Shown: positions 23,758 through 31,208, numbered from the stretch's first letter. The stretch: DNA of 41,626 nucleotides from Streptomyces sp. SID3212 (GCF_009865405.1 NZ_WWJY01000005.1:1-41626); one strand, 5' to 3'. The notes: generated from the sequence alone by a model not told the origin. Numbers and translations: made by a program.

Positions 23758-25218
23758 ATGACATTGGACGTCTCGCGCGCGCCGTCACGTCGCCGTATCG
23801 TTCCCAGATTGATTGCCGGGGCCATGGCCCCGCTGGTCGCCGCCGCCGTCGTGGTAATGACGTCGACCCAGGCCGTCGCCATCGCGACACCCGTTCCGCT
23901 GGGTACCGCGGACAGTTTCGCCGTACTGGCGGGACAGCAGGTCACGAATACCGGCCCTTCGGTCATCACCGGTGACGTCGGCGTGAGTCCGGGTACGGCC
24001 ATCAGCGGATTCCCGCCCGGCCTCGTGAACGGTGTCCAGCACTCGGCGGACGCGGTCGCGCTCCAGGCGAAGTCCGACCTGGTCGCCGCGTACAACAACG
24101 CCGCCGGACAGGCCACCGACGCCGCCCTCCCGCCGGACGCCGGCGGCCTGACCCTCGTTCCCGGCGTCTACACGGCGTCCAGCACGCTGGGTCTCACCGG
24201 CACCCTCACCCTGGACGCGGGCGGCAACCCCAACGCCGTCTGGGTGTTCCAGGTGGGCTCCGGACTGACGACGGCGTCCGCCAGCCGCGTGGCGCTGATC
24301 AACGGCGCGCAGCCGTGCAACGTCTTCTGGGAGATCGGCAGCTCGGCCACGCTCGGCACCAACTCCGTGTTCGTGGGCAACATCCTGGCCCTGACCTCGA
24401 TCAGCGTCACGACCGGGGCGAGCATCGACGGCCGGGCGCTGGCCCGTAACGGCTCGGTGACGCTGGACAACAACCGCATCAGCCGGGCGACCTGCTCCAC
24501 GACCACCACGGGTGGCACGACGACCGGTACGACCACCGGCACGACGACGGGCACCACGACCGGTACCACCACGGGCACGACAACCGGCACCACGACCGGG
24601 ACGACCACCGGTGTGCTGGGCGGCGTCCTCGGAGGCGTACTGACCGGTGGCACCACCGGCGGCACCACCAACGGCGGTGTGCTGGGCGGGGTCCTCGGGG
24701 GCGTACTGACCGGTGGCACCATCGGCGGCGGCAGTACGGTCAGCACCTCCGGGAACATCTCCGGGAACACGTCCGGCAACACGGTGGGCAACACCACCGG
24801 AGGCAACTCCACCAAGGGGAACACCGCCGGCGGCAACATCACGGGCGGGAACATCACCGGGGGCAACATCACCGGCGGCGGCCACGGCAAGCCCGAGCAC
24901 GGCGGAAAGCCGGGTCACGGCAAGCCGGGCCACGGTAAGCCGGAACACGGCGGCGGGCACGGCAAGCCGGGCCACGGCAAGCCCGGCCACGGCGGCGACC
25001 ACGGCAAGCCCGAACACGGTGAGGGCCACGGCCACGGCAAGCCCGGCCACGAAGAGGGCGGCCACGGCGGCTACGGCGGCGACGAGGGCTTCGGCGGCTA
25101 CGGAGACCGGCCCCAGGGGCCGGAGGGCGACGAGTCGGAGCACCCCGGTGGCCCCGAGAACCAGGGCGGTCACGACGGTCACGGCGAGTGGTCCGACGAC
25201 CAGGGCCAGACACGCTAG
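23758..25218 (+). CDS. Secreted ice-binding-like (DUF3494) protein with Gly/Thr and His-Gly-Lys repeats
   Basis: 486 residues. An N-terminal signal peptide (basic SRRRIVPR then APLVAAAVVVMTS, cleavage near AVA at 41) leads to a DUF3494 ice-binding-like beta-solenoid (about 45-245: DSFAVLAGQQVTNTGPSVI, GDVGVSPGTAISGFPPG, VFQVGSGLTTASASRV, NVFWEIGSSATLGTNS, TGASIDGRALARNGSVTLDN). Then come TTTG tetrapeptide repeats (about 250-283), Val-Leu-Gly-Gly repeats (about 283-325), Asn-Thr-Gly repeats, and about 70 residues of HGKPGHGKPEHGG-type repeats, ending acidic. In Streptomyces such proteins are probably cell-surface adhesins rather than antifreezes. His-rich repeats could bind metal. Confidence 0.85.
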   Translation: MTLDVSRAPSRRRIVPRLIAGAMAPLVAAAVVVMTSTQAVAIATPVPLGTADSFAVLAGQQVTNTGPSVITGDVGVSPGTAISGFPPGLVNGVQHSADAVALQAKSDLVAAYNNAAGQATDAALPPDAGGLTLVPGVYTASSTLGLTGTLTLDAGGNPNAVWVFQVGSGLTTASASRVALINGAQPCNVFWEIGSSATLGTNSVFVGNILALTSISVTTGASIDGRALARNGSVTLDNNRISRATCSTTTTGGTTTGTTTGTTTGTTTGTTTGTTTGTTTGTTTGVLGGVLGGVLTGGTTGGTTNGGVLGGVLGGVLTGGTIGGGSTVSTSGNISGNTSGNTVGNTTGGNSTKGNTAGGNITGGNITGGNITGGGHGKPEHGGKPGHGKPGHGKPEHGGGHGKPGHGKPGHGGDHGKPEHGEGHGHGKPGHEEGGHGGYGGDEGFGGYGDRPQGPEGDESEHPGGPENQGGHDGHGEWSDDQGQTR

Positions 25219-25227
25219 GTGACGGTC

Positions 25228-25294
25228 CGAGCCGGTACGTCCGGCTCGATCAACGGCGGCGCGCGGCGGAATCCCGGATCCCGATTCCGCCGCG
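25228..25294 (+). terminator. Two hairpins after the ice-binding-like gene
   Basis: An 8-bp stem (25228-25235 with 25241-25248) is followed by a perfect 12-bp stem (25262-25273 with 25283-25294, 9-nt loop). Together they separate the secreted-protein gene from DUF5819. Confidence 0.75.
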
Positions 25295-25327
25295 TGCCGT
25301 CCGTGAATCCCGTAAGGAAACGTGGAC

Positions 25328-26032
25328 GTGAGTAGCTGCGACGAGAAAGAAATCCCACGAGAACGCGAGGAAGAGACAATTGCGGAATCCGTGCCTTCGG
25401 CACGACCGCGCCCCTGGCTCGCGCGAACGCTGAAAGTGGGGCTGCGGACCGTGGTGGCCCTCTGCGCGGTGACGACACTGACCCACGTGACGATGGTATT
25501 CCTGCACGTGGCCCCGGCCAATGCCGTTTCACAGCGCTACAGCCGGCAGATCGACGCGTGGATCTATCCCCTGTTCGAACAGAACTGGCGGCTCTTCGCG
25601 CCGGATCCGGACTCCGTCAACCGGCGCATTCTGGCAAGGACTGCACACACCGCGCCGAACGGCGCCGTCGAGGTCAGCGACTGGTTCGACGTGACGGCCG
25701 CCGACCGGGCCGATGTGAAACACAACGTGTTCCCGAGCCACACCACACAGAACCTGCTGCGCCGCGCCTGGACGTCGTACGTCGAACTCCACGGCGGTGA
25801 CGACCGCCCCCACTCGGAGCGGGCCGCGATGATCCAGCGGTACCTGTACAACATCGCGTCGGACCGCGCGGCCGACCACGGCGACGGCCCCTTCGAGTCC
25901 CTCCAGCTCCGAGTCCTCACGCTGGCCATCGCCCCACCCCCGTCACCGGACGGCCGACAGGCGCCGACGGCGTCCCGGGTGACAGAGAACCGGCTGCTGC
26001 CGTGGCGGAAGGTGAACCGGGATGGACACTGA
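25328..26032 (+). CDS. DUF5819 family membrane protein
   Basis: 234 residues from GTG 25328 (AAGGAAA at 8 nt; GTG 25322 is too close to it). After a charged cytoplasmic N-terminus (about 1-35) comes one membrane helix (TVVALCAVTTLTHVTMVFL, about 40-60). The rest is predicted extracytoplasmic, with the DUF5819-like signature YPLFEQNWRLFAPDPDSVNR and TTQNLLRRAWTSYVELHG. The function is unknown. It overlaps the next gene by 11 bp; DUF5819 and HTTM proteins commonly occur as such pairs. Confidence 0.75.
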   Translation: MSSCDEKEIPREREEETIAESVPSARPRPWLARTLKVGLRTVVALCAVTTLTHVTMVFLHVAPANAVSQRYSRQIDAWIYPLFEQNWRLFAPDPDSVNRRILARTAHTAPNGAVEVSDWFDVTAADRADVKHNVFPSHTTQNLLRRAWTSYVELHGGDDRPHSERAAMIQRYLYNIASDRAADHGDGPFESLQLRVLTLAIAPPPSPDGRQAPTASRVTENRLLPWRKVNRDGH

Positions 26033-27158
26033 ACGAAGCACGCCGGCCCCGCGGCGGCATACTGCCCCCGGGCCGGAGGACACCGGAATCACGCGGCTGT
26101 TCACCCGCGCAAGAGCCGTGAGCACACTCCTCGTCGAGCGGCCCGTCTCCCTGTACGCGGCGGCCGTGCTGCGCATCGGGTACGGATTCCTCTACCTCGC
26201 CTTCCTGGTACGCGAGTTCCCGCACCGCGACGAGATCTGGGGCCCCGGTTCGCCGTGGACCCCCACCCTGGCCAGGGAGTTGTTCGACCAGACCGGCTGG
26301 ACCAGCGTCCTGACGCTGTCGGACAGCCGGACGTACTTCGAGTGCTGCTACGCGGCGGCCCTGGTCATCTCGGCCCTGTTCACACTGGGCTGGCGAACCA
26401 GAATCCTCTCCGTACTCTTCGCGGTAGTGGTGGCGTCGTTCCACGCCCGGTCGATCTTCATGACGGACGGGGGAGACAACCTCATCCTCCTCATGACGGT
26501 CTGCCTGGTCCTGACGGCGTGCGGAAGACGCTGGTCACTGGACGCACGCCGAGCCGGCAAGAGGCGCGCCGGAAACCCCGAAAAACAACGCCCCTTCCTC
26601 CCTCTCATCCCCCTCATCCCCCTCCGCGACGCGGCAAGAACACTCACCACCACACTGCACAACTGCGCCATGTTCGTGATCGCGGCGCAGGTCTGCTTCC
26701 TGTACGGATCGGCCGGCCTGTACAAGGTCCAGGGCGGCACCTGGGGCAACGGCACGGCCCTCCACTACGTACTGAACCTGCAACTCTTCCGCCCCTGGCC
26801 GGCCCTCTCCCAACTCGCCGACCAGTACCCCCTGATGATCGCGGTCACGGGCTACCTGACGGTACTGCTCCAGGTGGCTTTCCCCTTCACCCTCTTCGGC
26901 CGCCTGAAGTACCCGGTCCTGGCAGCGCTGTTCGGCATGCACCTGGGAATCGCCCTCCTCATGGGCCTGCCACTCTTCTCCGGCGCCATGATCGTGGCCG
27001 ACATGGTCTTCCTCCCGGACCGCTTCTTCACGTCCCTGTCCCACCGAGCCCGCGCCGCCCTGACCCCCCACAAGAACAAGCTCCCCACGGCACCAACCCC
27101 CCTCCCCCAGCAAACCCGCACGGAGGAGACAAGGCCGGTCTCACGCCCCCTGGCTTGA
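26022..27158 (+). CDS. HTTM-domain (vitamin K-dependent gamma-carboxylase-like) membrane protein
   Basis: 378 residues, multi-pass. Hydrophobic segments include AAAVLRIGYGFLYLAFLV (about 44-61), AAALVISALFTLG, ILSVLFAVVVASFHA, LILLMTVCLVLTA, CAMFVIAAQVCFLYGSAG, LMIAVTGYLTVLLQVAFPFTL and HLGIALLMGLPLFSGAMIVAD. The YGSAGLYKVQG...W motif and the four-helix arrangement fit the HTTM family, related to vitamin K-dependent gamma-carboxylase; bacterial roles are unknown. ATG 26022 lies inside the end of the DUF5819 gene, so the two are coupled. The gene ends just left of the mobile-element relic. Confidence 0.8.
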   Translation: MDTERSTPAPRRHTAPGPEDTGITRLFTRARAVSTLLVERPVSLYAAAVLRIGYGFLYLAFLVREFPHRDEIWGPGSPWTPTLARELFDQTGWTSVLTLSDSRTYFECCYAAALVISALFTLGWRTRILSVLFAVVVASFHARSIFMTDGGDNLILLMTVCLVLTACGRRWSLDARRAGKRRAGNPEKQRPFLPLIPLIPLRDAARTLTTTLHNCAMFVIAAQVCFLYGSAGLYKVQGGTWGNGTALHYVLNLQLFRPWPALSQLADQYPLMIAVTGYLTVLLQVAFPFTLFGRLKYPVLAALFGMHLGIALLMGLPLFSGAMIVADMVFLPDRFFTSLSHRARAALTPHKNKLPTAPTPLPQQTRTEETRPVSRPLA

Positions 27159-27203
27159 CGGACGTCAGAAACTGTCGATGATGAGCCAGGCGGCAACCCC
27201 TCA

Positions 27204-27223
27204 GGATCACTCCCCAGTGATCC
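27204..27223 (+). terminator. Possible terminator after the HTTM gene
   Basis: GGATCACT and AGTGATCC (27204-27211, 27216-27223) form a perfect 8-bp hairpin with a CCCC loop, 45 bases after the stop. Confidence 0.45.
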
Positions 27224-27294
27224 AGGAGGGGCGAGTCCAGGTCTCGCCACGCGACACGGGACGGGCGTCCCTCCAAGCGGTGTCGCGGGTGCGA

Positions 27295-27516
27295 TCAGCC
27301 GAGGTAGGGCCGCTCACGGTGTTCCAGGAAGTGACGGATCCGGAGCTGTTGCGTGTGGTGCATCGGCAGCTGGTCGATCTCTTCCAGCTGGACGAAGCGC
27401 AGCTCCGTCGACTCGTCCGAGATCGCGAGCCGGCCACCGACCACGCGGGCGGTGAAGCAGACGTTGAACTGACGGCGCACCTCACAGTCCGCGTAGGCGA
27501 TGACGTGGTGCACCTG
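27295..27516 (-). pseudogene. Truncated Nudix hydrolase (C-terminal part)
   Basis: The leftward frame ending at 27295 contains HVIAYADCEVRRQFNVCFTA, then ISDESTELRFVQLEEIDQLP and RIRHFLEHRERPYLG. This is the C-terminal half of a Nudix protein of the RQFNVCF type. The Nudix box itself (GX5EX7REUXEEXGU) is absent: upstream of residue HVIAYAD the frame runs into the antisense of an integrase fragment. I read it as the remains of a gene cut by a deletion. Its family differs from the intact Nudix at 32548. Confidence 0.65.
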
Positions 27517-27582
27517 CAGCTCGCTTTCCAGCAATGCCCGGGCAGCCCCGGCGGTGTGCACCGTCCCGTGCGGACTATCCAT

Positions 27583-27654
27583 GCCGAGGCGAGCGAGGAA
27601 CAAGTACGCGCCGCGATCGGCAAGCTGTCCGAGCCGGTGGGCGGGACCGGCTGA
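27583..27654 (+). pseudogene. Last 23 codons of a second tyrosine integrase
   Basis: This frame reads AEASEEQVRAAIGKLSEP then VGGTG and stop. It lines up with the end of the intact integrase at 40417 (AEAGEEEVRTALGKLSDAMGSTG): 15 of 23 positions identical. The sequence diverges abruptly before Ala, which is where the catalytic Tyr would precede. It is followed by its own terminator, arm-type site and att copy, in the same order as beyond the intact int. It is the stump of an earlier element. Confidence 0.8.
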
Positions 27655-27668
27655 CGTCGTCAAGACCT

Positions 27669-27678
27669 GTTGCCATAC
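27669..27678. repeat. Relic arm-type site
   Basis: GTTGCCATAC here corresponds to GTTGCTGTAC beyond the intact integrase, and both are followed by GGGCAAC or GGGCCAAC. It fits a degraded integrase arm-binding site of the older element. Confidence 0.45.
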
Positions 27679-27686
27679 GGGCCAAC

Positions 27687-27720
27687 GCCAGAGGCCCCGG
27701 ATCTCTCCGGGGCCTCTGGC
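27687..27720 (+). terminator. Terminator of the relic integrase
   Basis: A perfect 15-bp stem (27687-27701 with 27706-27720) with a 4-nt loop. It has the position and design of the terminator at 40455-40486 but a different sequence. Confidence 0.85.
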
Positions 27721-27723
27721 TGC

Positions 27724-27767
27724 TGTGCACTCGGCAGGATTCGAACCTGCAACCTTCTGATCCGTAG
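27724..27767. repeat. attL: 44-bp copy of the tRNA-Arg 3' half
   Basis: Identical over 44 bp to 40493-40536, which is the 3' half of tRNA-Arg(ACG) plus two bases beyond it. The copy starts TGTGCACTCGG and ends at GTAG, inside the anticodon loop, after which the sequence differs. It cannot encode a tRNA. It serves as attL of the resident element and at the same time lies at the right end of the relic element. Confidence 0.9.
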
Positions 27768-27841
27768 CTCTAGCCAGAACGGTCAGTGACGGCCATACCG
27801 GCCGCTACAGGGCCACGGAGAGACGGTCGCGGACGGGGACG

Positions 27842-27860
27842 GTTGCTGGCGTTGCTGTAC
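27842..27860. repeat. Arm-type repeats near the left end
   Basis: GTTGCTG (27842-27848) and GTTGCTGTAC (27851-27860) repeat the motif found twice beside int at 40422-40444. Same motif at both ends suggests integrase arm binding. Confidence 0.55.
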
Positions 27861-27884
27861 TGCACTGCGGTACGGGGTCTGCCG

Positions 27885-28823
27885 CTACGGGAGGGCCTTG
27901 GGGTTGGTGCTGATGAACCCCTTGCCTTCGGGCCAGATCACGGCGCAGTCCTGCGTCGCGGCCAGGGCCAGGAGGTCTTCCCGCGGCTCGGAGGGGAGCA
28001 GGATGGCGCGGATGGTGTGGTCGACGAACCTGCTGTAGTCGGCGAGCTGTCCGATGGCCATGCGGATGTTCTCGCGGGTGACGCTGCCCTTGGCCTCGAC
28101 CAGGAGGCCGAGCCCCTTGGCGTGGAGATCGGTGAAGAGTGGACGGCTCTCACCGGGGGGAAGGATGCGCTGCCGGCCAGACTGGTGGCCGTTGCTGGTC
28201 AGGTAGTCGGCGAACGCCTTGACCAGGCGGGCTTCCTTCCGATCAGCCTCGTACGGTTCCTGGTTCGGGTTGACGAACGTGGTCTCGTTCTCGTTGCGTT
28301 CCAGGGGGAGATCGTCCACCTGGTTTGGGTGAGAGACGAGCAGCCGGCCAAGCTTGGTGGCGGGTTCCTGCGGTGCGGTGTCAACCGGGTTGAGCCGGAA
28401 GACGATGACCTTGCGGAGCGGGCCGTCATTGGTTTCGGGGGCGTCTGCGGAGTACCAGGGGTCCTCCTGGTCGACGGTGAACTCACCCCGGTAGGTGATC
28501 GTCCCGCGGGCGCCCTGGAAGACGCGCAGTGCGCGCCCTTCGGCCTGGTGGTTCAGGATGCTGGCGTTGCCAGAGATCATCCGCTGGTCGCCGTACTGGC
28601 CCTCTCCGCTGTAGTGGAAGCGGCCGTCCGGCATCCAGTCGTCGTAGTAGCCGTGCTTCTCGCCGGCGACAGGATCCGTGAAGACGAACACGTTGGGCGT
28701 CTTGGCTGACGGCCCGATGCCTCCCTGCGTGCGCCCCCCGAACTCGCTGTGCAGGGCCTTGCGTTCGATCTGATCGCCGGGCTGGAGCTGCCACTCCACG
28801 CTGTCCACCGTCGTCTCGCTCAT
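27885..28823 (-). CDS. Probable modification-dependent restriction endonuclease: SRA-like head plus PD-(D/E)XK nuclease
   Basis: 312 residues from ATG 28823 (GAGGGAGG upstream). Residues about 14-145 form a compact domain with LHSEFGGRTQGGIGPSAKTP, NVFVFTD, HGYYDDWMPDGRFHYSGEGQ, GDQRM and GTITYRGEF. This pattern resembles the SRA-like modified-base-binding head of ScoMcrA-type Streptomyces enzymes. Residues about 195-300 carry a PD-(D/E)XK nuclease core: Glu 197 (EARLVKAF), Asp 232 (FTDLHAKG), Glu 243-Ala-Lys 245 (LVEAKG) and Gln 259 (GQLADYSRF). Together they suggest cleavage of DNA bearing modified bases, such as phage DNA. It is the outermost cargo gene at the left end, and is divergent from a 196-residue unknown across a shared palindrome. 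Confidence 0.7.
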   Translation of the reverse strand: MSETTVDSVEWQLQPGDQIERKALHSEFGGRTQGGIGPSAKTPNVFVFTDPVAGEKHGYYDDWMPDGRFHYSGEGQYGDQRMISGNASILNHQAEGRALRVFQGARGTITYRGEFTVDQEDPWYSADAPETNDGPLRKVIVFRLNPVDTAPQEPATKLGRLLVSHPNQVDDLPLERNENETTFVNPNQEPYEADRKEARLVKAFADYLTSNGHQSGRQRILPPGESRPLFTDLHAKGLGLLVEAKGSVTRENIRMAIGQLADYSRFVDHTIRAILLPSEPREDLLALAATQDCAVIWPEGKGFISTNPKALP

Positions 28824-28886
28824 GGGCCTCCCTCGAAAGCTGTCGGACCTCACAACGAGGTGCGATCGTAAGTAGGATGCGCGCAT

Positions 28887-28921
28887 GTGAATCGGATGTC
28901 AAATTTTGGCATCCGATTCAC
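28887..28921. promoter_or_regulatory. 35-bp palindrome between divergent cargo genes
   Basis: Two perfect 12-bp arms (28887-28898 and 28910-28921, GTGAATCGGATG and its complement) surround an AT-rich 11-bp centre. It lies 64 bp from the nuclease start and 137 bp from the other start, a typical site for a dimeric repressor controlling both. Confidence 0.7.
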
Positions 28922-29057
28922 CTCCAGGATGGATCCGTACGCCCGCCCTATGCCTAGATGCGCCCCTATGCGCACTGACGCGCCGAGAGCCTCGCGGCGA
29001 CGGTGGCCTTGCTGCTTTGGCGGCGCCGCTAGATACCTGGGGGAAGGGCGGTAGGCG

Positions 29058-29648
29058 ATGAACAGGGTGACCCCATGGGCGAAGGAGACATTCGGCGAAG
29101 TGGCCGGCGCGCTGGCTGACGCCATACCGGCTTGCCTGACGCGCGCCCACGAGCGAGCCCGTAACGGCCACCAAGGGGTGCACACCCAAACGCTGGAGGC
29201 GTACGGGCACGGCCTCCACGCAGTGCAGTACGAGGAGCTTGCCGCCGGCCTCGAACAGATTCCGGGCGCAACCGCGGTCCGTCTCCAAGCCCGAACGGTC
29301 ATGATCGTCGCGGACAACGTGATCTACCCGATCCGCTACGCCAAAACGGACGTACCCGTCACCGCGGCGCGACTCCGTCGGGCTACCGGACTACGAGCCG
29401 ACCTGATTCGACGCCACGGACCAGAGCCCATGCAGGGCGAACTAGACCTTGGACTTGAAGAGTTGGAAGAGCAAGAAGCCCACCGAGACCTTGTCCAGGT
29501 TCCGCCGGATACACGGCTGATCCTCGTCGCCTACGCCTGCTCCATGGACCGCGGAGTCATGCGCCTTGAATGGGGAGGCGCAGAATTACGTCGCGCAGAT
29601 CGATATCTCATTTGGCACCATCATGAGCCACTTCATATTCCCGGATAA
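29058..29648 (+). CDS. Unrecognised 196-residue cargo protein
   Basis: The start ATG 29058 has GGGAAGGGCGG upstream. The N-terminal part (1-60) is helical (ETFGEVAGALADAIPACLTR). A central strand-rich part follows (ATAVRLQARTVMIVADNVIY, then PIRYAKTD), then an acidic segment LDLGLEELEEQEAHRD and a last domain ending LIWHHHEPLHIPG with three His in a row. It has no membrane helix, signal peptide or known catalytic motif. Codon use is close to the host for most of the gene but the last 30 codons are more AT-rich. Divergent from the nuclease gene; a functional link is plausible but unproven. Confidence 0.65.
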   Translation: MNRVTPWAKETFGEVAGALADAIPACLTRAHERARNGHQGVHTQTLEAYGHGLHAVQYEELAAGLEQIPGATAVRLQARTVMIVADNVIYPIRYAKTDVPVTAARLRRATGLRADLIRRHGPEPMQGELDLGLEELEEQEAHRDLVQVPPDTRLILVAYACSMDRGVMRLEWGGAELRRADRYLIWHHHEPLHIPG

Positions 29649-29740
29649 AGTTCACTCACCGACGACTCAAGTATTTCCAAAATGAGAGACAGAATTAATC
29701 CATCCAATCACAGCCAAATACAATATGCTCAATAATTTAA

Positions 29741-30271
29741 TTACTTTGGAGGCAAGTTCGCGACATGCCCGTGGGCAAACCACAAGCGCTTAAGACTCAT
29801 CAAAACGGTCAACACCAAGTGAGAAAAGATCGCCACCAGAACCCCTGTCCAGTAGGGCCCAACCGGAACCTTTGGATCATGCGTAGCCGCGACAATTACC
29901 AGAGCAACCACAAGGGTAAGACCTACCAGCACAGCCCATCCCACATTAGCGAATAGCTCCGCCACATCACGGATTATATCGTGAGCGGGATGCAAACCTT
30001 CATCCCGACGAACCCGAAGACTCAGCGTGAAAACGTTCGTCAACAGGCCAAATAGAAGGCCAGTGAAAACACCGATACCTCCAATGAATTTCGAAACATC
30101 AAGGAGATTAAAATGATTAAAATGACGGAGCACACCAACGCCTACACCAAGAAACGCAGGGAGGAGAATGAAGGCAAAAAAATCAGCAAATCTCGCCTTA
30201 CTGCTCTCGCCGTCAACATACGTCGCAAAGTTGGCCGCCGCGATGTCCCGAACATCCCATTTTCCACTCAC
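29741..30271 (-). CDS. Four-helix membrane protein, second gene of an AT-rich cargo pair
   Basis: 176 residues from GTG 30269-30271. Hydrophobic segments lie at about 32-50 (FFAFILLPAFLGVGVGVL), 62-82 (FIGGIGVFTGLLFGLLTNVF), 110-130 (VGWAVLVGLTLVVALVIVAA) and 138-160 (YWTGVLVAIFSHLVLTVLMS). A charged loop RVRRDEGLHPAHDIIRD joins helices 2 and 3, and the C-terminus is short. Codons such as CAT TTT AAT CAT TTT AAT and the TAA stop are foreign to Streptomyces. It begins 19 bp after the soluble partner gene stops. The family is not recognised; membrane proteins with this layout serve as effectors in some two-gene defence systems. Confidence 0.75.
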   Translation of the reverse strand: MSGKWDVRDIAAANFATYVDGESSKARFADFFAFILLPAFLGVGVGVLRHFNHFNLLDVSKFIGGIGVFTGLLFGLLTNVFTLSLRVRRDEGLHPAHDIIRDVAELFANVGWAVLVGLTLVVALVIVAATHDPKVPVGPYWTGVLVAIFSHLVLTVLMSLKRLWFAHGHVANLPPK

Positions 30272-30290
30272 GGCGGCCCCCTAGACGCAG

Positions 30291-31208
30291 TCAGTCGATC
30301 TGCCACGCCCCTCTGTCGACGCGCAGATAGTCTAGTGAAGCACCTACCTCTGACAGTACCTCGCGCCGGAAGACGTCGTCGCCTGGAGGACCGTTCCGGG
30401 GGCCCTCCAGCGCATACATGAAGCGTGGCCAGTCGCGGTTTACAACGATCGTTCTAGACCGCCCATTAAGCTCGATCTGAAGCCGGACCTCGTCCGCTTC
30501 TGGAATGCCTGTAACGGAGAAAACTGCGTCTGCGGGAAGCTTCTTCTGAATGGCCATCTGGATCCAATCCCGCGGAAGTCGGGACCTTTGGGCCTTCACT
30601 CGATGTTCCTGCACCCGAACGCCCACCGCCCTGTCCGCAACATCCCTTTCACGAGTGACGTAGGTGATTTCTTCAAGGCTGGACTCCTCGATAAACTTGT
30701 TCCACGCATTCGTATCTTGGAAGTAGTTGATCTCGGCGCAGAGCCTCTCCGCTTCTTGCCCGGCCTTGAACCAGTCACGAAATGCTATTGCCATAGAGCC
30801 CTGAGCGCTCGCATGCCCGATCACCTCTGTAGCCCACAAAGCAAAATCTCCTGACCGCGGAACAAACAACGCCTGCCTCAAGGGGTAGGCCGCAGCATCA
30901 TCGTCAAGGATCTCGTACGAGTCGTTTCCCGTCCCGGTGTCTACTACCTTCCCTCGTGTTCCATAGCGACCCGCCTCGACCGTGAACCACACTGCCCGCC
31001 CGGATGCCTCAAAGGACTGCAGGCGGATATACCGCTCGGACTTGTCGATCGTCATGCCTTTAGTTCCGACGCCATCTGAAAGGAACTTGGAGTAGACATC
31101 AAGCAAGTCATCCTTTCTGCTATTGAAGCTGCTGATCTGGCGGAAGGACTTAGGCTCTTGGACCTTCCGCACTCGGATCTCGTAGACGGCAAACTGGTGT
31201 CGGGGCAT
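30291..31208 (-). CDS. Unrecognised 305-residue soluble protein, first gene of the AT-rich cargo pair
   Basis: The start ATG 31208 has a very strong AGGAGGT. It looks like a mixed alpha/beta protein without membrane helices. Notable segments: FAVYEIRVRKVQEPKSFRQI at the N-terminus; a strand-rich part with YIRLQSFEASGRAVWFTVEA and GRYGTRGKVVDTGTG (about 60-95); a helical middle FRDWFKAGQEAERLCAEINYF; and a C-terminal part with ELNGRSRTIVVNRDWPRFMY. I recognise no family, and it does not look like KwaB or other sensors I know. Base composition is atypical for the host, as in its membrane partner. A sensor plus membrane-effector role is an inference. Confidence 0.7.
   Translation of the reverse strand: MPRHQFAVYEIRVRKVQEPKSFRQISSFNSRKDDLLDVYSKFLSDGVGTKGMTIDKSERYIRLQSFEASGRAVWFTVEAGRYGTRGKVVDTGTGNDSYEILDDDAAAYPLRQALFVPRSGDFALWATEVIGHASAQGSMAIAFRDWFKAGQEAERLCAEINYFQDTNAWNKFIEESSLEEITYVTRERDVADRAVGVRVQEHRVKAQRSRLPRDWIQMAIQKKLPADAVFSVTGIPEADEVRLQIELNGRSRTIVVNRDWPRFMYALEGPRNGPPGDDVFRREVLSEVGASLDYLRVDRGAWQID

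Noticed and set aside
24496..25080. Dense short repeats that could look like a CRISPR or satellite array.
   Set aside because: The period is a multiple of three and follows the reading frame; they encode TTTG, VLGG and HGKPGHG repeats of the secreted protein.
30291..31208. Identification of the 305-residue cargo protein as KwaB (Kiwa system).
   Set aside because: The gene order (soluble first, membrane second) is the reverse of Kiwa and I see no DUF4868-like signature; only the general layout is similar.
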